The notes under the pieces: generated by a model | Database searches by the model: none | Seen by the model: the letters and a program-made list of their open reading frames with translations, nothing else | Told to the model about the DNA's origin: nothing | Assembly (NCBI RefSeq): GCF_030848805.1 | Contig: NC_092362.1 | Location: 19,327,642-19,391,641 of the forward strand | Direction: 5' to 3' | DNA: 64,000 nucleotides | Origin: Temnothorax longispinosus | Taxonomy: Eukaryota > Arthropoda > Insecta > Hymenoptera > Formicidae | Shown: positions 50,510 through 62,264 of the stretch, piece by piece | Position numbering within the stretch: position 1 is the first letter of the stretch | How the letters are laid out: the number at the start of each line of letters is the position of its first letter | Program-made: the position numbers and the translations under genes

Positions 50510-52730
50510 GTATGTAGTAGGTAGATATTTTTGAGAAGTTAAAGCGTTCTCTCCTCACACTTCACCCAATCTAAAATGAATTTTAGTCCGAGGTATTCCC
50601 AGCGAATTAATTTAATTGAAATATCTACTTGCGAAAATATCTGTTGATAAAAAGTCATCAATATAAAAATACCGGTCTCTGAGACCGGACTAAAGTTTGA
50701 CAAGTTTCGAAGGCATGAAATTTTTAATTTAGTTATCCCAAAGAGATCTCATTTCACTGCAGCTGATAGTGTAAAAACTATCTCGGGTATCCAATATCCA
50801 TATCATTTAAAACAGAACTTTGCACAGATTTTTATTTACAATTTTACATATCAAACTGCGTATATATATAATTGTTATACTATTATATATACCTTGCCAT
50901 TTTTTCCATAACCATAAGACATTTTTTTTATTTGCGCATATAATCCTTATTCTCTGCATATGTTTTCTAAATTATGATTAATTATGTATTGGAGTCTTGT
51001 TCTGAATTACAAATTAAATAGATCATTTAAAATCGCTTAAATCTAGGACTGGGAGTACAAGGTCTCTTTTCACCTGAAAAGGGGACTTATCTACGCGATA
51101 ATCAAACAAGGTCACCGTTACTTCGCGCGTCATCGATTCCTCGGAGTTTCGAATCGCGATGAGAAAAGAGCGTCGAATCCTTGGGCGTAGTCGCATCCCA
51201 GTATTTCTCCCGTCAGTTCCCTCGTTCCCGGCAGATAAATGGGTGTACCGCGCCCCTTCCCATTATTAACTTGTAAGTGAATTACCGTTCGATCGAAAGG
51301 CGATCACTCCGGCACGCATTCAGCGGATTCATCGGGCGAAACGACCTTTGAGGTCCGGCAATTCCGAATCCGTCCCCATCATCCGCGTCTGTCCCCCTCT
51401 CATAATCGCTCGACTTGTATTTTTATGGGGTTCGTCTTGGAGTTCTCGTGCCAGGGCTCTCCTTCGCTCTTTCAGACCGTCCAAATCATTAAATCGGGAC
51501 GTTTAGCCTCCTCGTTAGAAAGTCTGTGACATTTTTTCTTTACGATAAATTGCGAAGTATACCCTCACACATATTAATTAGGCCCATTGTTAAATCACAA
51601 TCTCAATTGTCAAGTCTTGATTTACAATTACTGTTCATAAGCTCATAAATCCTTTTCTGTACATTCCTTTTTTTTAAATGAAGTAAAAGATTATATATAT
51701 ATAGTTCTAAAAATATTATTTTTATAGATACTTGTATTATACTTGTGTCTACTCAAATTTCAGAAATTAAAATCCTAACCGTAGCTAAGTTTTGAGAAAA
51801 AAGCTGTCTTTTGTAGTTTCCAAGCTGTTGCGCTCTTTTTCATGTTGCAAAATACTGCGACAATAAAAATCGATATATCGAATCGCTGGTTTAAAGCTCC
51901 GAAAAGCTTAGAAGACATTCGCGTCGCCCTTTAAGCCACTTCGGCGGCAGTTTCTCAAATTGAAATTATTATGATCCAAATGAATTCTATTCTATTGTGG
52001 GGTTGCGATTATGTTCTTTTGTATGGCTGTAGGGCCCTTCATGTCTGAGCGGCGGCAAGCGTCGGTGATGACGCATTGTAAAGCTTTTAAAGGGTGATAC
52101 GGGAGCTCTTGAAAAACAACCGTGTAATGGATAGGTATATCCTACGTGAAACTGCGAAAAATTTCATCGTTCGCGCTCATTCACAGTGTGAAAACGGAGT
52201 TTACGTTTATTGGTATAGATCACGCAAACATTTTGCTTAATGCTTTTATGAATAATTAACAAATTAGCAATATAGTATCTTGAGAAAGGGGGAAGCAATC
52301 TCAACGATATTTGTGCTGGTAACAAATTTGAACCCGTGTTGAGAGTAAAATATCTCCTATATATGTTACATAAGCAATGTAATAATTAAATATAAAAAAT
52401 AATTTTTACTCGATTCAACTGGTTACATTTATTAATTCTAATAATCACGACGTTGTGCCTGCTACATGTCATTATTTTGGAGTATTTGCGAAATGTTACA
52501 TTATGAATTTTATTTTATGACTTATTGTTAGATTTTCACACTTAATTTGAAAAGGACCACAACCAATGTTCGAAACGTGCGTGATTGTTACAATTAATAA
52601 ATGTGGCCAGTTGGGTCGAGAGTAAAAATCATTTTTTATTAAATATTTATTAGCGAAGATAAGTCTCTGATTTGATTAATTAATTAAATATGAGACTTGT
52701 GAAGTACTGAATTTGTTGTGGCCCGCACAG
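50510..52730 (+). other. Intron 4 of the Ets gene, 2.2 kb
   Basis: The intron runs from GTATGT to CCCGCACAG. A moderately GC-rich patch lies at about 51.05-51.5 kb; the rest is AT-rich. I see no exon, RNA gene or repeat of note. Confidence 0.7.
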
Positions 52731-52968
52731 ATCCCTACCAAATGTTCGGGGCGACGAGCAGTCGGCTCGCGAGCTCTGGTTCCGGACAGATACAGCTTTG
52801 GCAGTTTCTACTCGAGCTTCTGTCGGACTCAAGTAACGCCGCGTGCATCACGTGGGAAGGAACCAATGGCGAATTCAAGTTGACCGATCCCGACGAGGTG
52901 GCGAGACGATGGGGCGAGAGAAAGTCCAAGCCTAACATGAATTACGACAAATTGTCGAGGGCTCTGAG
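52731..52968 (+). CDS. Ets65A: Ets65A-like ETS factor, coding exon 4 (most of the ETS domain)
   Basis: A GCCCGCACAG acceptor and an AG|GTGAGT donor bound 238 bases encoding residues 134-212 and two bases of 213. It starts DPYQMFGATSSRLA, the lead-in typical of ERG/FLI proteins, then IQLWQFLLELLSD (helix 1), CITWEGTNGEFKL, DPDEVARRWGERKSKPNMNY and DKLSRALR (recognition helix 3). The two invariant arginines that contact the GGA core are Arg210 and Arg213; the intron splits the Arg213 codon. The domain binds GGAA/T-core DNA in the nucleus to regulate transcription. Near identity to vertebrate ERG/FLI1 and insect Ets65A makes the family assignment firm. The exact paralogue (Ets65A over Ets21C) rests on the absence of a Pointed domain and on the C-terminal exon. 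Confidence 0.97.
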
Positions 52969-53941
52969 GTGAGTTTCAGCTAGGACGGGCGCGAGCTCCG
53001 TCGCCACGTCGATTCGCAGCGTCCGCGTTCGCGATAGCAGCGGCGCGTTTTTCGCTAACGTCAAATAGAAAAGCCATTAACGGACCATCATTTATGTTTT
53101 GACGAAGTTTCGGGGTGAAAGTAAATTCGTTCGGCACATGAACGTTCGGATGTTCCGCGTTTCCTCGCGCGCACGTGTGCATGTGTCGGTGTCGTCGGGA
53201 CTCAGGGAGTGGTGGCGGACGAGGGAGAAATTTCAATCATCGACAGTCAGACCGATGCTAGACGCGGCTATTATTTTTCCATCAGATCCACTGATTATAT
53301 TACGCGATTGCTCTTTTTGACATCCCTTCACCCATCATATAAGAATTCTCGGACAAGCAAGCTCATTTTCAATGTCGGAATTGAAGACGTTGAGTTTAGA
53401 ATTCAATATTTTTTAACCGCGAAGTATAGAGCAAAATATTTAAGAAACCATCACATATACACGATTCAAAAATAACACATACGTGATATTTACGTGATTT
53501 CAAGAACAGCAACCAAATAATAAATTGTCTTTTTGAATCACTTATAATTTGTACAGTTTATTATCGTAAGAGCTTATTTTAAATAATTTTATTAAAGTTA
53601 AAATCATAAAAATTTGAAGCTTAAAAACGACAAATAAATCTTTATCTTATTTGACGAATAATAAATATTTAAATTACCGTATAATAGTCACAGAGAGTTC
53701 CGATGTCTCAGTTTTACATGTTTTATGGCAAAACAATCATATATGTCAATGAATCTATCGGTAAGTTAATAAAGAAGAAAAAGTTAAGATTTAGGGATGC
53801 CAAATAGTCCTCGAAACTTAGATATATATTCGTCGACAAATTTTTTGGGAGAAAAACTCACATGAATATTAGCTCCTGAAAATGTGAACCCATCATAAAG
53901 CCCAACATAAAATCTGAATAGTGCGCCCGGTTTGTTCGCAG
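52969..53941 (+). other. Intron 5 of the Ets gene, 1.0 kb
   Basis: The intron interrupts the ETS domain between GTGAGT and TTTGTTCGCAG. The first 300 bases are GC-rich, the rest AT-rich. Open frames within are short, and none connects to the flanking exons. Confidence 0.85.
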
Positions 53942-54278
53942 GTACTACTACGACAAGAACATCATGACGAAGGTGCACGGCAAGAGGTACGCGTACAAGT
54001 TCGATTTTCAAGGGCTGGCAGCCGCGACGCAGCCGGCAGCGGCCGATCCGGCGGCGTACAAATACCAGAGCGAGTTGTTCATGTCCGGTTACGGCCACGC
54101 CAAGCTGAACCTGATGCCGCCGCCGGCGGCGTCGGTCTCGGTTTCCGTTCCCGGCGGCCTATTCCAATCGGCGTCGAGCTACTGGTCGACGAGCCCGGGC
54201 GCCAACTTGTATGCCGGCCATCACACGGCCTCCGGACACGTGCCACCTCATCTCGGCACCTACCCACATTACGCATGA
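53942..54278 (+). CDS. Ets65A: Ets65A-like ETS factor, coding exon 5 (end of ETS domain and C-terminus)
   Basis: The exon follows a TTTGTTCGCAG acceptor, completes Arg213 and reads YYYDKNIMTKVHGKRYAYKF, the last part of helix 3 and the closing strands of the ETS domain (to about residue 235). Then FQGLAAATQPAA and AYKYQSELFMSGYGHAKLN lead into a low-complexity Pro/Ala/Ser/Val region and a conserved end HVPPHLGTYPHYA before TGA at 54276-54278. FQGLAAATQP and the final HYA match insect Ets65A as I recall it, while the HVPxHLGTY part parallels the C-terminus of vertebrate ERG. The C-terminal region is likely an activation or partner-binding tail. Joined to the four earlier exons it gives 324 residues, shorter than ERG/FLI1 (about 450-490) because the Pointed domain is missing. 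Confidence 0.96.
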
Positions 54279-54729
54279 CCCGCCGCCGAGCACTGGGGTG
54301 CCCTGGGTACGCCGCGTTGAAACGTTTCTACTGAAAAAGTACGGAGTCGCATTCGCCACCGTCGCCGTTGCCGTCGCCGTCACCACCGCCGTCGGCGGCA
54401 TCATGAAATCGTAAATTGCGCACCACTCGGCCCCTTATCCCGCCCCCCCGCAGGCTCGGACCGCACGTTGTTTCAGGTACTTGCACGAATCTGTCCATAC
54501 CGCGTACTTGTTTGCAACATTATCCATTCGTATAACGGATTTCAAAGCAACCGTCACATTTCTAACTCCAAATGAATGAGAGTAGCAGAGGAAGCGATTA
54601 AGTTTTGTAGCGTCTTTTTCTCCTACACTTGGAGAAGCATAATTAAATATGCAACCAATATGTTGTCTGTTACATTCAATATATATCTCGTTTTGATAGC
54701 GTCCGATAACACTCAGTAATTGTTCATTT

Positions 54730-54735
54730 AATAAA
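54730..54735 (+). terminator. Proximal poly(A) signal candidate
   Basis: A single AATAAA lies 452 bases after the stop codon. It would give a short 3' UTR. Downstream U/GU-rich context is weak, so it ranks below the cluster near 55.67 kb. Confidence 0.35.
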
Positions 54736-55224
54736 CTATCTCTTGGCTGTGCGTCAAAAATATCAAGTAATATTTTTAAAAACAGAGACTCAATATCGAA
54801 TTTCTTATAAAGTTAAAGCTGAAGAATTTATGAAATTGTTGAAAAATATTTGCAGAAGGAAGAAACAATGGCGCGTATTGTCTCAAAGTGATACAAACAT
54901 TTATTGAGTTGAAAGAACTTTCAACTGACATCTCTACCGGTAGGTAACGCATTTCAATTGAAGAGTTTCAAGAGTGCTTCTAAACATGGAAACATGAGAT
55001 GTTTATAACGTGTAGGAGAAACTTTGAAAAAGAGATAACATTAATTTAAATGAGTGGGTTGCATTCTAACTAAATTTTCGTCGACCAACTTAAATGCCAA
55101 GGCCATGTATGCGTATATTTTTTAATATGCATCTGGATTATTAAAAATTCAAGTTTTGCACTCGCAGATATATTTCTATTGAATTTAAGGGAAGTACAGA
55201 CATTTACACTAACCAACCCTAACG

Positions 55225-55326
55225 AGTAGTTACGTACAATTGTAGGTCACTGTCGGGTCGCAAGTAGTTACCTAGCTTTACGATCGAACGTAAGTAGTAA
55301 CGGACGACAATCACGTGAGTAGTAAC
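55225..55326 (+). repeat. Four copies of AGTAGTWAC in the 3' UTR
   Basis: AGTAGTTAC occurs at 55225-55233 and 55263-55271, and AGTAGTAAC at 55293-55301 and 55318-55326, all on the same strand within 102 bases. Spacing shortens from 38 to 30 to 25 bases. The sequence between copies is not repeated, so this is a motif cluster and not a simple satellite. It could be a set of RNA-binding or small-RNA sites; no factor is identified. Confidence 0.7.
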
Positions 55327-55665
55327 GACAAGCAACAGACACAGGACATCCGTTCAACGGCGCATATAGAATTCATTTAAAAAACGCGTATTCTTTTTAT
55401 TAGAAAAACTTTAAACAACTTTGTGATCATTAAAGTTATAGAAAAGATGGAAAAATTTAATGAAGAAAAAGATTTTTCTAAGTATTTATCCAAGCCTTTT
55501 CAATTTTAACATAATATTCACATAATGCCGCGCTTTCTTCGCATTTATTTGTTAAGTAATTAAAACAATGAGACATGCTTATTTACGTGAGGAACGTAAT
55601 TAATATAATATCACAAGACACGTCTGGACAGATTAAACATCGAAATTATGCGACACAGTCGTTCG

Positions 55666-55687
55666 AATAAAGTGTGCAATAAATAAA
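55666..55687 (+). terminator. Poly(A) signal cluster, likely 3' end
   Basis: Three AATAAA hexamers lie within 22 bases (55666, 55678 and 55682), followed about 25 bases later by a T-rich run and a GGTG/TGTG context. This arrangement is typical of a functional cleavage and polyadenylation site. It would give a 3' UTR of about 1.4 kb. Confidence 0.55.
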
Positions 55688-55700
55688 CCTGAACAAGGCA

Positions 55701-58560
55701 CCGTCGCAATTTTTTTCGGTGCAATACCTAAACAACGCATCGCAATCAGTGATCATTTTTGCGCCGCCTGTGTACAGAGAGGCGACCCTACGTAATTATT
55801 ATTACACTACGGACTCTGATTCGCGGCCGACGGGATGCGCTCAGAAAAGAAAAAAAAGATTATTGTAAGAACGTTGTACATACAGTATAATGCATTACGT
55901 TAGTACAGGGTGTGCGTCCGTGAGAAAATTCGCATGAATCTGTTTACCGTTATCGTGTTGCCGTAACGAAAAAACGCGCATCCTTGGAAGAATCTTATCA
56001 ATTCGACAGAGCCTGCGTTTAAGATAAACGTCAGCCTAAAAAATTCTTCGCCAAATATCTATACCAAAGAAAACTTAGCTTTCTTATGGTTTGCAGGTAG
56101 TATGTTAAGTGACAAAAACATGTAATTTAAAACTTGTTACATATATAAACGTTGTTTCTCTAATATTCATTTTCCATTCTTCGACGTCGTTTGCCATCTT
56201 ATCTAGTCATGCATTTAATGTTTTAATTTTCTTTTTATCGAAATGCGCATCGATATCATTTGCGGAGATATTAGCCTAAGAGCAAAGCATATAATAATCG
56301 CATGACGGTAAATTGAACATGCGAAATCGTCTGGTCCAAGGGAACGTGAACTCGTACGCGAAATCAGAAGCCGACAAAATTCCACCGAGCATCGTCGGCG
56401 TTTACGATTTTGGATTAAATCGGGCATGTGTACATTAAAACGCAAAACCTGTCATCGTGTTTCGCTCGATAATGACGATAACACAAATTTCAAACGAGGT
56501 ATCGCGATACTTCGTTCCGCAGAATGTACTCATGTTCGATTTAGGCCAAAGCTAATACGCGTGTATCATAAACTCTTTTAACTTATTTGTTACGTGAAGA
56601 AATGGGTAGAGACGCTACATAGGAACAAATCGAGTGATGGGCGTGCGAGAAACTATCATCGAACGCATATAATATTTGTACAACTATTCGTCAGCATATG
56701 GTCGGTGCTTGCTTAAGTGTGAATCGCTCGTTCCTTTAACGTAATTTTACAACGAAACCGCGTTAACCGTATATTCTCATCATCCGTCACATCGAGAGAG
56801 GTAGACGATAATCAAAAAGTACAACGTTTAAGTCATATCAATTGACGGCACACGCAAATCAGAATCGAACTTTCACCCCCATCCTTTTTAGAATCGCGTG
56901 AAATATGTGGCCGCTCTACCCATGTCGAGACGAAGGACGGATTGCCGAAACTGTATTCGATCCTGATCAGACAGCGCATACAGATTCGTACTTCGGAACA
57001 AAGACCATCGTATTGAATCGCATAAATAATATAATTTTTAATCTACCTATTCCGGAAAGAGTAGCTACGAGGATATAAATGTCGGAGATGTCCATTAAAC
57101 ACTGAACTTTTTTTGCATTGTCTAGCATTAATTAGATTACACTAGTTGGAAAAAGTTGCAGTACAGATTTCAAAAAAGGAAAAAAATTACTATTTGATTG
57201 ATTTGTTATTTAACCTGTTAAAAATCTGCTGATAAAACGACGTTATTGAATTATACATTATATTATTATAAGTACCAAGAACGAAACAAAGGTTCGATAA
57301 TAATCTGTTTGTGGAATTGTTGTATCGTAATTAAATAAAATCATTCGAAAAGTTCGCGTTTTTGGCGATTAATAAAGAAATAGTTTTATAATAATTTTAC
57401 GTTTAATGACATATAAATATACATTGTTTAGTGCTTAACTTTTTGTCTTCTTTATTATCAATCAAAATACTAAAAAATGAAATTTAAAAAATAATCTAAT
57501 ATTTGAATAATAGTACAGAGTCTATTTTTTGAACAGACTACTCCAACTAAAAAAAAAATTAAAGAAAAAATGGAAGGACTTGCAGTATAGATTGGCCATA
57601 AATACTGATAATATGTAAACTTTTATCTGAGACTTGCATCTTGCTTGCTTATCGCTAATTTTTGTTTTTCAATAATCTAAACATCGATGCTTATTAGAAG
57701 TCACTGAAATCCGCGAACATAGAATTAAAGAGCATAGGCGCCCGACGGACAACCAGAAGAACAGGAAACAGATACGATTTTTCTTCGCGATTATTGCAAC
57801 TTCCTAATCGACGCGTGTCGGCAATCCGTCCCCGGAGGAAGGCAGGCGTACCTCGTGTCGGAGAGAAGCGTAACTCCTTTAAGACGTATACTGTACCATA
57901 CTATTCGTAAGTGGCCCTAAGCATTCCTAGAGTAATTTTAACGATTAGCACGGCCCCCCCTGAGACGGCCCGTGGGACCGATCGTGCGATCGGCACCGCG
58001 ACGGGAAACGGTCGTTATCCAGCAAATGGTTTCCGGATCGGTCCGACGGGTCGCGAGCGCGAAGGGCGCTCATTGTAGATAGGGTGTTTTCATGTGTAGC
58101 TTAGGCGTGTAGAGAATTTAGTCTTAGCGCGAGGATGCGACGAAAAATGAGTGTCAGGAGAAAAAGAAAGAGAGAATGGAGTAAAGGTGTTTGCGTGCGT
58201 ATTACGTCTTTGTGTGCAAAGTATGAGGTGTGCGCGTGAACTCGAGCAGGCGTGATTTCGAGAATGGAGATGAATAATAACTACGATGACTGTACGATGA
58301 CGACGATGACAATGATGGATGAGTGGATGAACGAGGGATGTCTGGCACTAGCGTAGAACGCGTTAGGTTAGATAGATAAGCGATCCCCCCTCCCTCCCCC
58401 CGCCCTCCTGTCGAAGACCGAAGGACACGGTTTCTCATCGCTAGCATGATAGCGGAATCGGAGAAGATACAACGGAATAGACCCGAGAGAATCGCGGGAA
58501 TCGCACCCGGGAAATCGGGGGGAGCGCTGTTGTTGTTCTTGTTGTCGTGCGCTTGTATTA
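55701..58560. other. Downstream DNA, no gene identified
   Basis: No credible coding exon is seen. Parts (55.7-56.9 and 57.7-58.5 kb) are less AT-rich than the introns and carry few simple repeats, which would fit an extended 3' UTR of the Ets gene. The signal is compositional only. An ATTAAA lies at about 58557-58562. Confidence 0.4.
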
Positions 58561-59263
58561 AAGTCGCCATGTTCTAATTAAACGTGCCGACGGGGTTGTA
58601 TCAGTCGTCGGCAAAATCAATGTGGCTCCCATTTCTCTATAATGCGTTTGTGTTCGTCTTCTTGATCGCGTACGAAAAACGTACAACCGCGAAGAGATAG
58701 GGAGGAAGAGAGACAGCAAGAGGGAAACGGATGGAAGACAATCGAAGAGGAATCGGGGGAAAAAAATGGAGCTCTTCTCTCCCGCTCTTCGCGCATTACG
58801 TATGTATAAACGCGTGTGAGCAAACGAAACCAGGAGAGAAAAAAAAACGAGACGAGGGAACGGCACGGAGACACAAAGAACGGTCGTGGTGCGATGGAGG
58901 AGGAAGAGGAGGAGAACCGAGGGAAGAGGAACGCGCGGAGGCAGATAGGAGAAAAATAAGCCGAGGAACACACGGTAGGTCAGTCTCGGTTGCCGGCGGT
59001 TGGCGAATTGGTCGGGTTGCCATGGCGAAGAGGGCCGGGGTGTTCTCCGGGTTCGGCGGGGTCCGCCCCAACGGGAAACCCCCATTCGGGAAATTCGTGG
59101 CGTCGCCACGCCGAACCATGCCGCGGTACCGGAGGTTTAGCTCGGCTTGGCTAATCGATTCTGCTACCAATCAGCGCCCGCGCCGTTCCTCCACATCTTC
59201 CTCCACTTTACTCTCTATCTTTCTCCCACACGCATACACGCGCGCGCAAACACACACACACGC

Positions 59264-59301
<38 letters not shown>

Positions 59302-60440
59302 TTCTCTTTCTGTCTCTTTCTCCCTGATATATATTTCGTGCACACTACCACCACCATTACCGCCACTCGCCACCACGAGCTCCGGCTCTACCTAGCAGCC
59401 GCCACCCCCACACCCATTTCTCCATCATCGACTCTACCTTGATGCGTTATACCCTCCTTTGGCGCTGTTAGCGCTATCAACACCACCTCTCCTTACGTAT
59501 GTGCTCTCCTCAGTCCTCCGCTCATCACCCCCTCGTATGATGTGCTATTCGATTCCAGATGCACCGCGAGCGGATACAATATTGCATCGTATCGAAGTTA
59601 AGAGGCGCGGATCTCAATGCGGAAAATAAACTACCCGTTTGCTCTTCGTTAATCGAATCGTTCCGCGCAGGAACAACGTCGCGGTCTCACGGAAACCAGA
59701 GACCTTATAAGAAATAAAATTTGTGTTCTACGATCGCTGTGAAGCATCTCTGTCTATGCAAATTTCAGAGAGAAAAGTGACAATTGACGTCTCTATGCCA
59801 TTCTGTGCCAAATAGAATTTTGCTCTATCTTTCACTCACAACAGAAAATTATTGATCCTGTTCTAAAAAATAAAGTTTAAGATGTAAGCGATACGCGCTA
59901 AATATCTACATAAATTCATTGTTTGCGTTTATCAATTAGTAAGAGAACGTTTCCAGTCAAAAGCCGCTGTAATAAATAGTTCTTTTTATACTGAAATAAT
60001 TATATATTATCAATGTGATTTCTATAATGAATCGCTGGAATCGATTTTTCCTAAAAAAGAATAAACAATAATTTTCATTGTAAACGATTGCAAGTGAAAG
60101 AGTTCTCAAAAATTAAGATTCAGCACCACGAATAATAAAATATCACGTTTTATTTAATTTCATAAATCGATTTTATTTTGGGGAGATATGATTATATATA
60201 GGGATTACGATTTAAAGATTAGTTCTGGAGATATTTAAAAGTGGAAGAATAAGGCTGATATTTCATATTGTACGACAAATTTTTTAAGCACGTTAATTGG
60301 CTACAAAATAGAGAAGTTCTCGAGTTTCTAGAAATCCTCTCTCTTGTAGTCAATCAATATGTTTAAAAAAATTGTCATACGACAAATGAAATATTACCCT
60401 AATAGCTTAGGACGAACGACGGGCTTCCCTCGATGTTTTA
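58561..60440. other. GC- and purine-rich island with CT tract, then AT-rich DNA
   Basis: Between about 58.6 and 59.5 kb the DNA is GA-rich on the plus strand, then GC-rich, then contains a CT microsatellite (about 59265-59300) preceded by ACAC/CGCG runs. The long frames here overlap on opposite strands and are Arg/Glu-rich or Ser/Leu-rich, so they are not called. From 59.9 kb it is AT-rich with nothing recognisable. Confidence 0.45.
59265..59300. repeat. CT dinucleotide microsatellite
   Basis: A nearly pure CT run of about 36 bases follows a CACACA stretch. It gives a spurious Ser/Leu frame. Confidence 0.9.
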
Positions 60441-60561
60441 GGCTACGGTCCACTTGACGCTACAAATGCTTCGAAGCATTCCTCTTCTCTTTTCTTTCAA
60501 TAAAGAAAGAAGGAGAAGAAAAATGCTTCAAAGCATTTGTAGCGTCAACTGGACCGCAGCC
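60441..60561. mobile_element. Foldback MITE with TTA target duplication (Harbinger-like)
   Basis: The 121-bp element is almost entirely two inverted arms of about 50 bases. The left arm starts GGCTACGGTCCACTTGACGC and the right arm, inverted, starts GGCTGCGGTCCAGTTGACGC; both continue CTACAAATGCTT. TTA flanks both sides (60438-60440 and 60562-60564). Three-base TTA/TAA duplications and GG-starting ends suggest PIF/Harbinger, but no transposase is present to prove it. Confidence 0.85.
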
Positions 60562-60863
60562 TTAGTCACGAGTACAAAATTTAGAATTAAAAAACAATAA
60601 GTATATCGAAGAACAAACAAGTGGCTCGCCAAACATTAATTTCGTGCCTACGTATTGAACCATCTTAAGCCCAATTTCCGACGCTCTACTTTTGCCCAAT
60701 AATGAAAGAAGCTTTATTAAAGCGTACTTGCTTCTTTTATCTTTTTTGTAACCAATAGAAAAGATATGGAGATACATCCGTCATGTATCAGATAATAATG
60801 ACACGCGCAATATACCTACTTGAGTGCGAGTTAAAGGTTAGCGGATTAAATAAATGTACTTAC

Positions 60864-60976
60864 TTGGGAAATCGACGATTGTCTGATTTCGCGCGTTGAA
60901 AGTGCGGAGCCGGATAAAGTGTCCATCATCTCTATCATCGGAATTTCAAGTCTTCAAATTCACTAAGTCTTTTAGT
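60864..60976 (-). other. Candidate minus-strand non-coding exon
   Basis: On the minus strand an acceptor CGTTCCCAG precedes 60976 and a donor CCCAA|GTAAGTAC follows 60864. All three frames of the 113 bases contain stops. It lies between the other two minus-strand candidates (62914 and 33301) and could be part of the same antisense RNA. Evidence is splice sites only. Confidence 0.22.
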
Positions 60977-61479
60977 CTGGGAACGAAGTCGGATTTACTT
61001 TCACGAATATCGCATAGAATTTTGAAAAATTCTGAACCACCGGCTCTCATGTGCTCTCATCTCGCCTGTCTCGTACCGCTACGCTCTTACTACTGATTGC
61101 AATTTTGAAAAAGTACCCGAGGCGCTATCTAGTAGCGTACAATTCGTACTATTTGCTCTTGTCGCCAGAGCTCAACCGAATCGAGAGAGAATGTTAAAGT
61201 ATCGATCGAGCGCGTTATTTCGTATACACTTTTCGTATGTATATTATATTCCATTTATAGATTTAAAAATCCTTTTATATAATTAAAGAGTATATGCATT
61301 AATATACATGTTTACCGAATTTTATACCAAAAACGATATAAATTTTTAATTATTATGAATTTAATACTGCTAATTACTTACAAGATTTCTATGTTGGTCA
61401 TCGAAAAATTTAAGATATCTTAATAATTTTTATAAACTAGGCATCACAGACGCGCTATTTAGCTTTTATTAAATCGTTA

Positions 61480-61684
61480 TTACGCTTACTTCGTGAGCGG
61501 CTATCATTGCATATTTTGACAGTTGTGTGTATTAAGGGGTTAATATAGAGTATAATAGTGTAACAGTATAATATTTTATATTGTTACTAGTGTTTGTTAC
61601 TTTAGTGTATTACACTATTAACTTTTAATACACACAATTGTCAAAATATGCGATGATAGATGACCACTCACAAAGTAAGCGCAA
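61480..61684. mobile_element. Foldback element with about 58-bp imperfect arms
   Basis: The left arm begins TTACGCTTACTTCGTGAGCG and the right arm, inverted, begins TTGCGCTTACTTTGTGAGTG. Both continue CATATTTTGACA(G/A)TTGTGTG and end TATTAA, and the centre holds further short inverted repeats. About 205 bp, no coding capacity. It is most likely a MITE. The target duplication is not resolved. Confidence 0.8.
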
Positions 61685-62264
61685 CGAGAAAACTAATCGG
61701 CATCGCGGAAAAGCGACAACAATAGATATATATAACTCCGATATATTGCAAGTATCCACTTTACATGCCGGAAAAAAATGATTCAACACAGACAAAGTAG
61801 AGGAAAGGCATCCTTATGCTTATTTGCTGTTCGGGGTTCGGGGAGGGCACATGAACCTGCATTCAGCATTAATGAGGATATAAATTGAGCCACTAATATA
61901 TCTAATTTATGTATCGAGAACTATTGTTAGAAACTGTTTCTGTAATCATGTGTGTGCCTTCTTTCTTATAATATTTGCATTTAAATTGAAAATGGGCATT
62001 TCAATACTTGCATTTTATTTTCAATTATACTTAAGAAATAAATTTTCTTTGTAACAAATGTATTTTTTTTTGTTAGTAAAATATGATAATAATAGTAATA
62101 ATAATAATAATAGCTATTGAAAGATATTTTTTAATGTTTTGCTTAACATTAATTTAATTACAATTATTGAATCAATCGTGCAAATGTTTTATCAAAATAT
62201 ATTTAATTTGACAATATTACATTTAGTTTAAAAATGTTAATTTAAATATTCTCTGACATGACTT

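Larger units (their letters stand above)
54279..55700 (+). other. Ets65A: 3' untranslated region of the Ets gene
   Basis: The first 200 bases after the stop are GC-rich, with GCC/GTC repeats (about 54351-54400). The rest is AT-richer and non-coding. An AATAAA lies at 54730-54735 and a stronger cluster at 55666-55687. Four copies of AGTAGT(T/A)AC lie at 55225-55326. The end near 55.7 kb is inferred from the signals. Longer 3' UTRs running into the moderately GC-rich DNA up to about 58.5 kb are possible. Confidence 0.6.

Noticed and set aside
58558..59327. Frames of 183 and 198 codons
   Set aside because: Opposite-strand overlap in purine-rich and CT-repeat DNA; no domain.
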